A program made the translations under genes and the position numbers. This document shows, piece after piece, positions 17,678 to 26,905 of a stretch of 64,000 nt of DNA; position 1 is the stretch's first letter; each line of letters starts with the position of its first letter. Below the pieces are notes generated by a model that was not told where the DNA came from, did not search any database, and worked only from the letters and a program-made list of their open reading frames with translations. This DNA comes from Aureivirga sp. CE67 (GTDB lineage: Bacteria; Bacteroidota; Bacteroidia; Flavobacteriales; Flavobacteriaceae). The stretch is from contig NZ_JADOTV010000003.1 of the NCBI RefSeq assembly GCF_015767245.1, positions 124,001 through 188,000 on the forward strand. The letters are read 5' to 3'.

Positions 17678-18823
17678 TTATTTTATTATTGATTTAAAAA
17701 ATCTAACATTATCTTTTACTATTTTCTCTGTTTCAAATGTATCTGAAATAAATATTTTTGATTTCTCCGCACGCTGTAAAGCAGCTTCATAATTTTCAAA
17801 AACAGATGCTATTTTTAATGCAATATCTTCTGGAGAATTCGGATCGCAAAGCAAAGCAGTTTCACCATCTTTTATACATTCTTTTGCTGGTCCAATATTT
17901 GAACCTAAAAATGGTTTTTTAGATGCTAAAACTTCTAACCATGCTAAAGGCATTGCTTCCATATGTGAAGGATATACACAAATATCATGTGCGCTGATAA
18001 CTTCCGGGATAGTTGTATTTGGAACAACACCAATAAAATTTACATGTTTTTCAATCTGTAAATTTTTCACTTCTTTTTCTAATAACGCTTTATAACTTTC
18101 TCCTGTTTCTTTAATTTTCACATCAGGTCCAACTAAATCAACTACGATATTTGGGTATGTATCTCTTAAATAAGGAATTGCTTGTATTAATTGTCGAACT
18201 CCTTTTTTCTCCACCAAAGAACCAACATAAAGAATTTTATGAGAAATCGTATTTTTCACTTCTACATTTGAAAACCTTTCTGTAGAAATTGGATTGTAAA
18301 TGACAGTATATTTTCTATCTTTTTGCTCCAATAAATCTAGTGTTTCTTTTCCAACAAAATCACTTACAGCAACCAGTTCATCAGCTTTAGAAAAAGATTT
18401 TTTTTCTTGAAATACTTTCCATTTATTCAGAGGTCTATTTTCATATTTTGCAAAAAAATGATGTCCTCCATGCATTCGAATAATATATTTTATTCCAGTG
18501 ATTTTCTTTAAAAAAGCCAAACCTAATTCTGCCGTTTCTATAACAGATATTGGCTTATTTTTATGAATTTTCTCAATTTCTTTATTTATTCTATACCTAT
18601 TTTGAAGAAAACTTCCTTTCGGAATTTTACTTTTTGGTAAACGAATAATTTTAATACCATTTTCATTTTCTTCTTCTCGTTTTGGTATATTGTTTATTCC
18701 TAAAACAGTAATTTCAAAATTTTGAGAAACTAATTTACTAGCTAATGTTTTTAAAAAAGAGCCCACTCCACCATGTGGAACGTTTTTCTTCGGATATTCA
18801 TTGGTGATAAAACAAATATGCAT
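17678..18823 (-). CDS. Glycosyltransferase, GT4/GT-B type
   Basis: 381 residues with a clear GT4 layout: ICFITNEYPKKNVPHGGVGS at the N-terminus (glycine-rich loop), ILYVGSLVEKKGVRQLIQA at the start of the donor domain (about 198-216), and the EX7E motif HMEAMPLAWLEVLASKKPF (about 293-311). It should be a retaining transferase working in the cytoplasm on the growing chain. It is separated by four bases from the GT-B gene upstream and eight bases from the GT42-like gene downstream. Confidence 0.93.
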   Translation of the reverse strand: MHICFITNEYPKKNVPHGGVGSFLKTLASKLVSQNFEITVLGINNIPKREEENENGIKIIRLPKSKIPKGSFLQNRYRINKEIEKIHKNKPISVIETAELGLAFLKKITGIKYIIRMHGGHHFFAKYENRPLNKWKVFQEKKSFSKADELVAVSDFVGKETLDLLEQKDRKYTVIYNPISTERFSNVEVKNTISHKILYVGSLVEKKGVRQLIQAIPYLRDTYPNIVVDLVGPDVKIKETGESYKALLEKEVKNLQIEKHVNFIGVVPNTTIPEVISAHDICVYPSHMEAMPLAWLEVLASKKPFLGSNIGPAKECIKDGETALLCDPNSPEDIALKIASVFENYEAALQRAEKSKIFISDTFETEKIVKDNVRFFKSIIK

Positions 18824-18827
18824 TTCT

Positions 18828-20213
18828 CTATTTATTTAAAATTACATTAACCAAATTATCACAAGCATTGTTTTTTTCATTCACAATACAATCAAACCAC
18901 TTTTTATTCGAAAGCTTTTCTTTAGAATGTAAAGCTTTTTCTACAACAGTTTTAATTTCAGATTTATCATTTAGCCAATGAACTGAATTCTTATCAGGCA
19001 TACTTCTAAAATGTTGAAATTTATAAATTGTATCCACAGACCAATCACTTTCTTTTTCTATATCATAATTAATATAAATTGCAGGTTTATTATGAATTGA
19101 AAAATCGTGCGCCATTGTAGACCCAACATTCACTACTGTATCACAATGCTTTACAACATTCATCAATTCTATAATATCTGAATATTTCGGATACACTAAA
19201 TCCCACCCTATTTTAGTTCCTTCTAATGCCCATTCTGGATTTCCAACTTTTATAATGTGCTTATAATCTTCTAAAACCTTATCGAATCTATCAGAAAGAT
19301 CTACAGGACATCTTCTAAAAAGAATTTGAGGTTGAGATTCTTTAGGAAAGTTTTCTATTTCTTTTGCTAAATGTTCTAAATAAATAGGATCAAATGGAGA
19401 AGTCTTTTTATCATCTCCTGAATAGCAAATTACTTTTCGATTTACATCTAAATTATGCTTTGTAAAAAACGCTTCTTTAGAACTATATAATTCTTCTTTA
19501 TTATAAAACTCAAACTGTGGTGTTCCTGTAATTGTTACTTTATCTAAAGATATTTCTGGATAATATGTTTTCATTTCTTCTTTCATTAAAGAAGACCAAA
19601 CAACATATTCATCTGTTCTCACAGAAAGTCTAGCTTTTGGCATATTATCCCAAGAAAAAATTGCTCCAACTGTTCGAATTCCCATTCTTTTTGCTTCTGT
19701 CATAATCGGAATCGCTTGAATCGCTCTTTGATGTGTACAAAAAACAACATCAACCTCATTTTTCTTTAAATATTCATTATAAACTTGTGGAATCTCTCTT
19801 ATAACCAGTTTTTCATAATAAGATTCTAATTTTACAATATCTTGATAATTCTTAGAAATTTTCTTTCCATATAATTCAATTAAACCAAAAAGATATTTTT
19901 TGACACCTTGCTTTCTTGGCTTCCAATTATTAAGAATCGTTTCGTTTTTTTGTAATTTCGAATTATAAAGTAATCTTGAATAAGAAATTAATTCTCGAAT
20001 AAAAACCTGCGATTTTGTTTCTCTAAACAAAGGCATTCTTTCAAAAATAATCTTTTCATCTGAATATACTTTTTTGATTTCTTCTATGGCAGAATTTGAT
20101 AAAGTATGCCAAATGAATATTTCAGAATTATTTTCGATTAGTTTTTTTAATAAATCTGAATATAAATAATTTCTTATCCCAACTCCATCAGGAATTACTA
20201 TACAAACTTTCAT
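18828..20213 (-). CDS. GT-B-fold transferase, CDP-glycerol glycerophosphotransferase-like
   Basis: 461 residues. The N-terminus KVCIVIPDGVGIRNYLYSDL, the middle IPIMTEAKRMGIRTVGAIF and GTPQFEFYNKEELY, and the C-terminal NVGSTMAHDFSIHNKPAIYI (about 379-398) give the layout of UDP-GlcNAc-2-epimerase/CDP-glycerol-transferase-type GT-B proteins found in polysaccharide loci. It may transfer a sugar or a polyol phosphate. I cannot assign a donor. It shares a TAATG stop/start overlap with the dehydrogenase gene, implying coupled translation. Confidence 0.65.
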   Translation of the reverse strand: MKVCIVIPDGVGIRNYLYSDLLKKLIENNSEIFIWHTLSNSAIEEIKKVYSDEKIIFERMPLFRETKSQVFIRELISYSRLLYNSKLQKNETILNNWKPRKQGVKKYLFGLIELYGKKISKNYQDIVKLESYYEKLVIREIPQVYNEYLKKNEVDVVFCTHQRAIQAIPIMTEAKRMGIRTVGAIFSWDNMPKARLSVRTDEYVVWSSLMKEEMKTYYPEISLDKVTITGTPQFEFYNKEELYSSKEAFFTKHNLDVNRKVICYSGDDKKTSPFDPIYLEHLAKEIENFPKESQPQILFRRCPVDLSDRFDKVLEDYKHIIKVGNPEWALEGTKIGWDLVYPKYSDIIELMNVVKHCDTVVNVGSTMAHDFSIHNKPAIYINYDIEKESDWSVDTIYKFQHFRSMPDKNSVHWLNDKSEIKTVVEKALHSKEKLSNKKWFDCIVNEKNNACDNLVNVILNK

Positions 20214-21151
20214 TAACTTAGAAATTTTAAAAATTTTTCTAATATAAACTCCTCTGTTTTCTCAATGGATTCATGCGTATTTCCGCCAATATGAGGAGTT
20301 AATATGATATTTTTATGCTTTTTAGCATATTGAAAAATAGGATTTGTTGTTATTTCTGGCTCTCCAAATAAAACATCTGAAGCATAACCAGAAACAATAT
20401 TATTTTGCATCGAGTTTACCAAATCTTCTTCCAGGATTAATCCTCCTCTCGAAGTATTTACGATTAACATTCCTTTTTTCATGGTTTCAAAATAGGAAGT
20501 ATCTATAATTTCATGATTTTCTTCATTATAAGGTAAATGAATCGATAAAACATCTACTTCTTGTAACATTTCTTTTACAGTATCACACTTTTTAAAATGT
20601 TTTGAAGTTTGCTTTTCTTTTGTATCAAAATAAAAAACTTGCATTCCAAAAGCATGTGCATAACCTGCTACAATTTCTCCTAATCTTCCTAAACCAAGAA
20701 TTCCTATTTTCTTTTTATATAATTCTGAACCTTGAAAAAGTGTTCTGTCCCAAATTCCATTTTCTACATGTGTAATTGCTTTATCTGTTTTTCGAATTAA
20801 AGTCAAAAGTAATCCCCAAGTATGTTCAGCTGTTGCTCTTACTTCTTTTAAAAATTCAAATTCATTTTTCAAACTAATCACAGTAATTCCAAATTCTTCA
20901 CAAGCTTTTAAATCTATATGATCTAAACCTGTTACAGCACATAAAATATATTTACATCTTGCTGTTTTTAAAATTTCTCTTGTAAGTTTATGATTTAAGC
21001 GAAACCAAAAAACATCACAATTTTGTAATGCTTCTTTTACATCTTTATCTGATTCTAATATGACGTATTCTATTGAAGAAACTTGTGTTAATCTATTTTC
21101 AACATTTCTATCAAGCTGCTCAATTCCAGAGATTTTTGTAATTAAATTCAT
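20213..21151 (-). CDS. D-2-hydroxyacid dehydrogenase in the sugar operon
   Basis: 312 residues of the D-isomer-specific 2-hydroxyacid dehydrogenase family. The NAD-binding motif is GILGLGRLGEIVAGYA (about 148-163). The catalytic Arg lies in VNTSRGGLILEE and the His in LTPHIGGNTHES, with a Glu between them. It interconverts a 2-oxo acid and a D-2-hydroxy acid. It lies one base after neuA and overlaps the next transferase by one base, so it belongs to the glycan pathway, perhaps making a hydroxyacid substituent or acting on a sugar acid. It is a paralogue of the serA product at 27971-28924. Confidence 0.88.
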   Translation of the reverse strand: MNLITKISGIEQLDRNVENRLTQVSSIEYVILESDKDVKEALQNCDVFWFRLNHKLTREILKTARCKYILCAVTGLDHIDLKACEEFGITVISLKNEFEFLKEVRATAEHTWGLLLTLIRKTDKAITHVENGIWDRTLFQGSELYKKKIGILGLGRLGEIVAGYAHAFGMQVFYFDTKEKQTSKHFKKCDTVKEMLQEVDVLSIHLPYNEENHEIIDTSYFETMKKGMLIVNTSRGGLILEEDLVNSMQNNIVSGYASDVLFGEPEITTNPIFQYAKKHKNIILTPHIGGNTHESIEKTEEFILEKFLKFLS

Positions 21152-21152
21152 A

Positions 21153-21845
21153 TTATAACTCTCCTTTTTTCCAAAGTTTAATTAAAGCTTCTGTTATAAT
21201 TAAATCTCTTTCTGTATCAACATTTGCCCATTTTGATTCAGGCATTATATATGCTTTTTTATTAGCAGTAATTACTTTTCCTTCTTTTTTGAAAATATCT
21301 GTTCTTACAGCATAAATACTTCCATTTCGAAGGTAAACTTTTGGTAACTCTTGTCTTCTTTTCTTTTCTAATTCTGGATTTAAAGAAATCATTTCTGCTT
21401 TTTCACCAAGTCTATACATTCTTGCAGGATGAATATCATCTAATTCAATCACAGAAACCACACTTTCAATTGTTTGATTTTCAGAAAACACTTTTATTAC
21501 ATTATCAATATCTTCTGTTTCACGAATCGGAGCAGTTGGTTGTAATAAAATAATAATATCATAATTTTCATCTAATTTCGATAAAACTTCATCAATTACT
21601 CCTTCTATCTTGGCAGTATCTGTAGCATTTTCCTTAGTACGTAATTGTACTTCACAACCTGCTTTTTCAGAAACTTCTTTAATTTCTAAATCATCTGTTG
21701 TAACAAGAAGTTTTGAAATTTTAGAACTTTTTAAAGCTGTATCAATTGTATAATGAATCAAAGGTTTTCCATCAACTTCTCTGATATTTTTTCTTAAAAC
21801 ACCTTTAGATCCTCCTCTTGCTGGTATAATTCCTAAAACTTTCAT
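21153..21845 (-). CDS. neuA: CMP-sialic acid synthetase (acylneuraminate cytidylyltransferase)
   Basis: 230 residues, close to the short NeuA class. The N-terminal nucleotide-binding motif is GIIPARGGSKGVLRKNI (5-21), then LLVTTDDLEI, LLQPTAPIRETEDID (about 103-117), YLRNGSIYAVR and a final NVDTERDL with metal-binding aspartates. It couples CTP with the sugar made by NeuB. It follows neuC directly (adjacent stop and start). Related enzymes use legionaminic or pseudaminic acids, but no genes specific to those pathways are present here. Confidence 0.92.
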   Translation of the reverse strand: MKVLGIIPARGGSKGVLRKNIREVDGKPLIHYTIDTALKSSKISKLLVTTDDLEIKEVSEKAGCEVQLRTKENATDTAKIEGVIDEVLSKLDENYDIIILLQPTAPIRETEDIDNVIKVFSENQTIESVVSVIELDDIHPARMYRLGEKAEMISLNPELEKKRRQELPKVYLRNGSIYAVRTDIFKKEGKVITANKKAYIMPESKWANVDTERDLIITEALIKLWKKGEL

Positions 21846-23000
21846 CTAATAAGTAATTGTTTTATGAAAATGTAAATCTGTTGTTGCTAAAACTTCTGCA
21901 ATTCGTTCTCCTGAAAGTCCATCACCATAAATAGGATTGGATGGATATTCTTTAATTGTTGCTTGTTTTGAAATTGCTTCTTTAATTTCTTCTACATCAT
22001 AATTAACATCTAAAACATTTTCTCCTCGTTGTCTTCTATTTTGTCTAGAACCAATATTCACTACAGGAACACCAAGAAAAGCACATTCGCGAATTCCTGC
22101 GCTTGAATTTCCAATCAAACAATTACTATTTTTTAATAAACGTAAGAAATCATGTGGTTCCATATTCTTAAAGAATCGAATATTTTTAGGTTTTACAGTT
22201 TCTCTAAAACTTCTAATTGCTCCTGAAGTTCCATCAGAACCCGCATCTACATTTGGCCAAAACCAAAACGTTGGAATTCCTAATTGTTCAACAGCTTCCA
22301 AAGTTTTGAAAGCATCTTCTCTTGCTTTATCAAATTCGGTAGTTACAGGATGTTGTAAAACAACAATGTATCCAGATTTCCAATCAAAATCTTCTCCTAC
22401 TCCTCCATATTTTTCAATTGGATCATAATCTAGCGTTGGATTATCCATGATTTCTTTAACCAAATCCATCGAGGGACAACCTGTATTAATCACCATATCC
22501 TCATTTTCACCCATTTTCACCACTCTTTCCCTAGCATCATCAGAAGCTACAAGATGTAAATCCGCCAATTTTGTATTTGCATGACGAACTTTTTCATCAA
22601 TATTTCCAGTAACTTCTCCTCCTTGAATATGAATTAGAGGAATATTTTGATATGCTGTCGCAATAGAAGTTGCAATTGTTTCAAATCTGTCTGCAATTGT
22701 CACAACAGCATCAGGTTTTAAGTTATAAAACACATTAGAAAGTTCCATAACGCCTATTCCTGTTGTTTTTGCCATTGCTGTCGGATTTTCACCTTCTAAA
22801 ACCATGAAAACTTTTTCTGTGATTTCAAATCCATCAGCCTGAATCACATCTACAGCGTTTCCATATCTACCTAATAAAGCAGAACCAGCAACAACTAATT
22901 GTAATTCTAAATTTGGATGATTTTTAATTGCAACTAATGCAGATTTAATTCTACTATACGAAGGTCTTGCAGTTACTACAACACATATTTTTTTCTTCAT
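21846..23000 (-). CDS. neuC: UDP-N-acetylglucosamine 2-epimerase (hydrolysing)
   Basis: 384 residues, the length usual for NeuC/NnaA. Landmarks are VVVTARPSYSRIKSAL at the N-terminus, HIQGGEVTGNIDEKVRHA (about 122-139), VLQHPVTTEFDKARED and the UDP-binding GNSSAGIRECAFLGVPVVNIG (two adjoining motifs, about 297-317). It converts UDP-GlcNAc to ManNAc plus UDP, the first step to N-acetylneuraminate. Placed between neuB (33-base gap) and neuA, it completes a three-enzyme sialic acid module. Confidence 0.93.
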   Translation of the reverse strand: MKKKICVVVTARPSYSRIKSALVAIKNHPNLELQLVVAGSALLGRYGNAVDVIQADGFEITEKVFMVLEGENPTAMAKTTGIGVMELSNVFYNLKPDAVVTIADRFETIATSIATAYQNIPLIHIQGGEVTGNIDEKVRHANTKLADLHLVASDDARERVVKMGENEDMVINTGCPSMDLVKEIMDNPTLDYDPIEKYGGVGEDFDWKSGYIVVLQHPVTTEFDKAREDAFKTLEAVEQLGIPTFWFWPNVDAGSDGTSGAIRSFRETVKPKNIRFFKNMEPHDFLRLLKNSNCLIGNSSAGIRECAFLGVPVVNIGSRQNRRQRGENVLDVNYDVEEIKEAISKQATIKEYPSNPIYGDGLSGERIAEVLATTDLHFHKTITY

Positions 23001-23033
23001 ATTCTTTCTATCAATATTTATTTAAACAGAATT

Positions 23034-24032
23034 TTAAACTAAATCTTCATAATTCAGAAAATCCCATTTTTGCATATCATGTTTTATTTCTTTACCAATA
23101 ATTTCTTCATATTTCGAAGCTTCAATTCCGAAACCTTTTGGTTTTTTAGTTTCTAAATCTTCAAAAGAAATCACATGACCTGCTGGTAAGTTTTTATTTA
23201 TTGCTAAAGATTTCTCAAAAATAGATTTTAATTCCGAGAATCTACTATTATCTGCTTTATTTATTGGATTATTTTTGGCAATTTCAATATTTCTAATCGC
23301 ATCTACCATTTGTTTTGTTTCTTCCATTGTTAAAGAAGATTTTGCATCTGGTCCAAACATTTCTCTATGAAAAACTACATGAAACTCTAATATTTCAGCT
23401 CCTATAGCACAAGCTGCAATTCCTGTTTCAATTTTTGCAGAATGATCTGAAAATCCAACAGGCACATTATATCGTTTCTTTAATTCTAAAATAACATTAA
23501 AACCAAAATCTTTCGGATTTGTTGGATAAGAAGTTGTACACTGTAAAATTGAAAAATCTACATTTCTTTTTTCTAAAAAAGCAATTGTTTGATCTAACTC
23601 CTCAAAAGAACTCATTCCAGAAGAAATAATTACAGGTTTTCCTGTTCTTGCTATTTTTTCTAATAACACAAAATTATTTACTTCACCTGAACCTACTTTA
23701 TATCTCTCAACACCAACTTCTTCTAATAAATCAACAGCAGTATTACTAAAAGGAGAACTCATAAATTCCAATCCAACCTGATCACAATGTTGTTTAATAC
23801 CTTTCCATTGTTCCAAAGAAAACTCCATCCTTTTCCAATATTCATAGCGAGTATCATCTTGTTTCGAAAACTTCACTCGAAAAGGTTCATGAATACTACT
23901 TTCAGCTTCTGCAATATGTGTTTGAAATTTTATTGCATCAACTCCTGTTTTTGCCAAAGCATCAATATAAGAATGTAATAATCCTAAACTTCCATCATGT
24001 GCTTGTGCAATTTCTGCTATAATTTGTGTCAT
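23034..24032 (-). CDS. neuB: N-acetylneuraminate synthase
   Basis: 332 residues. The TIM-barrel NeuB domain (about 1-245) has IIAEIAQAHDGSLGL, DAIKFQTH, SSPFSNTAVDLLEE, KVGSGEVNNF, VIISSGMSSFEEL and VGFSDHSAKIETGIAA. A C-terminal SAF/antifreeze-like lid follows (about 268-330: GHVISFEDLETKKPKGFG). It condenses ManNAc with phosphoenolpyruvate to a nonulosonic acid. With neuC alongside, the product is most likely Neu5Ac. It starts four bases after the acetyltransferase gene. Confidence 0.94.
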   Translation of the reverse strand: MTQIIAEIAQAHDGSLGLLHSYIDALAKTGVDAIKFQTHIAEAESSIHEPFRVKFSKQDDTRYEYWKRMEFSLEQWKGIKQHCDQVGLEFMSSPFSNTAVDLLEEVGVERYKVGSGEVNNFVLLEKIARTGKPVIISSGMSSFEELDQTIAFLEKRNVDFSILQCTTSYPTNPKDFGFNVILELKKRYNVPVGFSDHSAKIETGIAACAIGAEILEFHVVFHREMFGPDAKSSLTMEETKQMVDAIRNIEIAKNNPINKADNSRFSELKSIFEKSLAINKNLPAGHVISFEDLETKKPKGFGIEASKYEEIIGKEIKHDMQKWDFLNYEDLV

Positions 24033-24036
24033 TTAA

Positions 24037-24684
24037 TTATTGATATAAATCTTCTAAATTTTCTAAATTTTTAAAGAATAGAGGCTTAATTGCTTTCAAT
24101 TCATTCTCTGTTTTATTCCACCATTGTAGTTCTTCAACTTGAGAAATTATTTTATCAGAAAAACGTTTTTTTAATGGTTTTGCAGGAGTTCCTGCTACAA
24201 TTGTATATGAAGGAACATCTTTAGTAACAACAGAACCTGCAGCTAATATAGCTCCATTTCCAATAGTAACATTTCCAACAATAATTACATTATGTCCAAT
24301 CCAAACATCATTTCCAACAACAACTTTATTTGTTGTTTTTAATGTTTTTAATTCTCCATTGAATAATAGTTTATTGATATACGTGGATAAATAGTTTATT
24401 GGATGATTTGTTGTATGAATAGCTACATCTGCTCCAATTTGACAATATTTACCTACAGAAACATCTCCCATTAACATATTATTATATCCTAATGTTGTTG
24501 CAAAACCAATAGAAATTTTTCCAGAAAAATTACATCTATCAGGAATTCTATTTTTTCCTTCAAAAGAAACATTTTGATATCCTTTCGATTCTTTTGAGAT
24601 AAAAGTTCCTAACTTTTTATTCTCTTTACGAAATCGATATTTCTTATAACGTGTCCAGTATTTATATAGTAAGTGTTTTATCAT
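24037..24684 (-). CDS. Left-handed beta-helix (hexapeptide) acetyltransferase
   Basis: 215 residues of the CatB/xenobiotic acyltransferase-like class. Hexapeptide repeats include VSVGKYCQIGADV, VVVGNDVWIGHNVIIV and VTIGNGAILAAGSVVT. The catalytic His lies in the TTNHP loop (about 91-95), and VAGTPAKPLKKRF is the usual C-terminal acetyl-CoA contact. It probably O- or N-acetylates a sugar residue. Its position just before neuB suggests sialic acid or its neighbour as target, but this is inference. It overlaps the GT gene upstream by four bases. Confidence 0.9.
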   Translation of the reverse strand: MIKHLLYKYWTRYKKYRFRKENKKLGTFISKESKGYQNVSFEGKNRIPDRCNFSGKISIGFATTLGYNNMLMGDVSVGKYCQIGADVAIHTTNHPINYLSTYINKLLFNGELKTLKTTNKVVVGNDVWIGHNVIIVGNVTIGNGAILAAGSVVTKDVPSYTIVAGTPAKPLKKRFSDKIISQVEELQWWNKTENELKAIKPLFFKNLENLEDLYQ

Positions 24685-25634
24685 TTTGATCTAAAAATTA
24701 AACGGATACCTTTAGCTATAATCTTTTTAAACATAAAAGAAAATCGAATTATTTTTTTATTTTTTTCTATAAAATCAATACTCTCTGAACTTACACCAAC
24801 CTCATTTTCAATCCATTTAGGTATATTATTCCCTAAGTGATATGCAAATGATTTATTTAGAGACAGTCTATAATATCCTAGTACATCTATCGGTTTATCC
24901 AATACTTTGTTTTCATAACCGTTTTTAAAAACATATTTTGGTTTTAGGTATTCTATATTCTGTAATACACTTCTTCTATATGTAGCAACAAAATGACAAG
25001 CTCCAATACAAATTGGATAGTCTCCTGATTTTAAATAAAATTGTTTATTCTTCCATTTCTTGAAAACTTCTTTATTTCCGACTCCTTCTTCAAATAATTC
25101 AAATGACTTATTGGAAACTATTTTTCCTTTTTTAATACTAAATAACTTATCAAAAAATAATGAAGTATTATTATAGAATGCTAAATTAGGAACTGGCAAA
25201 GGTGAAATCACACCTGCTTTTGAAAAAGTATTAAAAGCTTTAATTATTTCATTTTCCCATCCTGTAAAAAAGAAAACATCTGCATCCGTAATTGTAATTA
25301 AATCTTCATATGATGCTCGTGCTTCTGCTAAAACTGTATAAACCTTTCCGTAATTCTCAGTATATTTAACATGTTTATCAATATATTTATTGATTAATAA
25401 TGTTTCTATATAATCTGTAACTTCTACTTTACAATTATTATTTATTATTGTTATAACTGTATTATTCAAATCTACAGTCTTCAATATAGACTCTATACAA
25501 ACTTTCAGAACCTCAAATAAATTTTGAAAATATTCTTCATCTGATTCTGGAATATATACAGGTATAATAATACGATGCTGCTTATATTTTATTTCTGATA
25601 ACTTTGATTTTTCAGGATTTACCCCTATACGCAT
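24681..25634 (-). CDS. GT-A glycosyltransferase, family 2-like
   Basis: 317 residues. RIIIPVYIPESDEEYFQNL opens a GT-A fold, with IINNNCKVEV, LAEARASYEDLITITDADVF (DxD in TDADV, about 117-121) and a C-terminal basic stretch (FKKIIAKGIRLIFRSK) that may sit at the membrane. The long central insertion FLKSGDYPICIGACHFVATY is not typical of small GT2 enzymes. It follows wzt after 12 bases. The sugar is unknown. Confidence 0.8.
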   Translation of the reverse strand: MRIGVNPEKSKLSEIKYKQHRIIIPVYIPESDEEYFQNLFEVLKVCIESILKTVDLNNTVITIINNNCKVEVTDYIETLLINKYIDKHVKYTENYGKVYTVLAEARASYEDLITITDADVFFFTGWENEIIKAFNTFSKAGVISPLPVPNLAFYNNTSLFFDKLFSIKKGKIVSNKSFELFEEGVGNKEVFKKWKNKQFYLKSGDYPICIGACHFVATYRRSVLQNIEYLKPKYVFKNGYENKVLDKPIDVLGYYRLSLNKSFAYHLGNNIPKWIENEVGVSSESIDFIEKNKKIIRFSFMFKKIIAKGIRLIFRSK

Positions 25635-25646
25635 AACATTCCATTT

Positions 25647-26903
25647 TTATTCAACAATATTCCAATTATTTGGTGTATAAACTCGCCCGTGTTGTTGTTT
25701 TAAAGGGTATTTATATCCTGTAAAATTTGTATTGATAAGATTAAATATATATATATCTTCAAAATCTATCGTTTCACTAGTGAATAATCTAAGATTAATA
25801 CTATATTCTCCTTCCTTTAAAGAAAAACCATTAATTAAATTAGTTTTTAATTCAATCTGATTTTCTCTTGGTGTAATTATTTCTGAATTTAACCAACTTG
25901 AAATTGTTGTTTGAGGCTGTCCAAATAAATCATTAATAAAATATTCTATCTTTAAATCAGAAGGAATATTATTCTCAAATAATAATTTTAAATTAAAACT
26001 TATTGGATCAAAAACTTCAATAACTTCAACGATATTTGATTTTGAATTTCTAACCTCAAAATCAATTACTTGAACTCCTTTTTTAGATTTACATAGATTT
26101 AAAAATGTTGATTTAACACTTAAATAATAATTAATTCCTTCTTGAACTTTACCTTGAAATCCAACACCTCCATTCTCTAAAACGACTAACCTTGAGCATA
26201 AACTCTGGATAGCGCCCATATCATGACTCACAAAAAGTACTGTTCTCCCACCTTGTTTTGAAATATCCTTCATTTTACCGATAGCTTTTTTCTGAAATTC
26301 TGCATCACCAACAGCTAAAACTTCATCTACAACCAAAATATCTGGTTCTAAATGTGCAGCAACAGCAAATGCCAGACGAACTTTCATTCCACTAGAATAT
26401 CTTTTTACTGGAGTATCTACGTATCGTTCGCAACCTGAAAAAGCAATAATTTCATCTATTTTTGAAGAAATCTCTTTTTTTGTCATTCCCAGAATTGCTC
26501 CATTTAAATAGATATTTTCTCTACCTGTCATTTCTGGATGAAATCCTGTACCTACTTCAAGTAAAGATGCTATTCTTCCTCTAGATTTTATACTTCCAGT
26601 AGTTGGGCTAGTTACTTGTGATAAAATTTTAAGTAAAGTTGATTTTCCCGCACCATTTTTACCAATAATTCCAAGAACTTCTCCTTTTTTTACTTCAAAA
26701 TTAATATCTTTTAAAGCCCAAACATATTCTGAGTTTCCTTTACTAGAACGATCATTTGTTTCTCCAATTTTTAAAAAAGGGTCTTGTTTTCCTCTAATCT
26801 TAGCCCACCATCTATTCAAGTCATGGCTAATTGTTCCTGTTCCAATCGTCCCTAGACGATATTGTTTTGAAACATTCTCTACTTTTAATATTGTTTCCGC
26901 CAT
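25647..26903 (-). CDS. wzt: Polysaccharide ABC transporter ATPase with carbohydrate-binding tail (Wzt)
   Basis: 418 residues. The nucleotide-binding domain (about 1-245) has Walker A GKNGAGKST (81-89), signature YSSGMKVRLA (about 168-177), Walker B DILVVDEVLAVGD and the H-loop LFVSHDMG. The C-terminal domain (about 270-418) has the beta-sandwich character of the Wzt carbohydrate-binding module, which in known systems recognises a cap on the chain end and couples chain length to export. It lies two bases after wzm. Confidence 0.93.
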   Translation of the reverse strand: MAETILKVENVSKQYRLGTIGTGTISHDLNRWWAKIRGKQDPFLKIGETNDRSSKGNSEYVWALKDINFEVKKGEVLGIIGKNGAGKSTLLKILSQVTSPTTGSIKSRGRIASLLEVGTGFHPEMTGRENIYLNGAILGMTKKEISSKIDEIIAFSGCERYVDTPVKRYSSGMKVRLAFAVAAHLEPDILVVDEVLAVGDAEFQKKAIGKMKDISKQGGRTVLFVSHDMGAIQSLCSRLVVLENGGVGFQGKVQEGINYYLSVKSTFLNLCKSKKGVQVIDFEVRNSKSNIVEVIEVFDPISFNLKLLFENNIPSDLKIEYFINDLFGQPQTTISSWLNSEIITPRENQIELKTNLINGFSLKEGEYSINLRLFTSETIDFEDIYIFNLINTNFTGYKYPLKQQHGRVYTPNNWNIVE

Positions 26904-26905
26904 GA

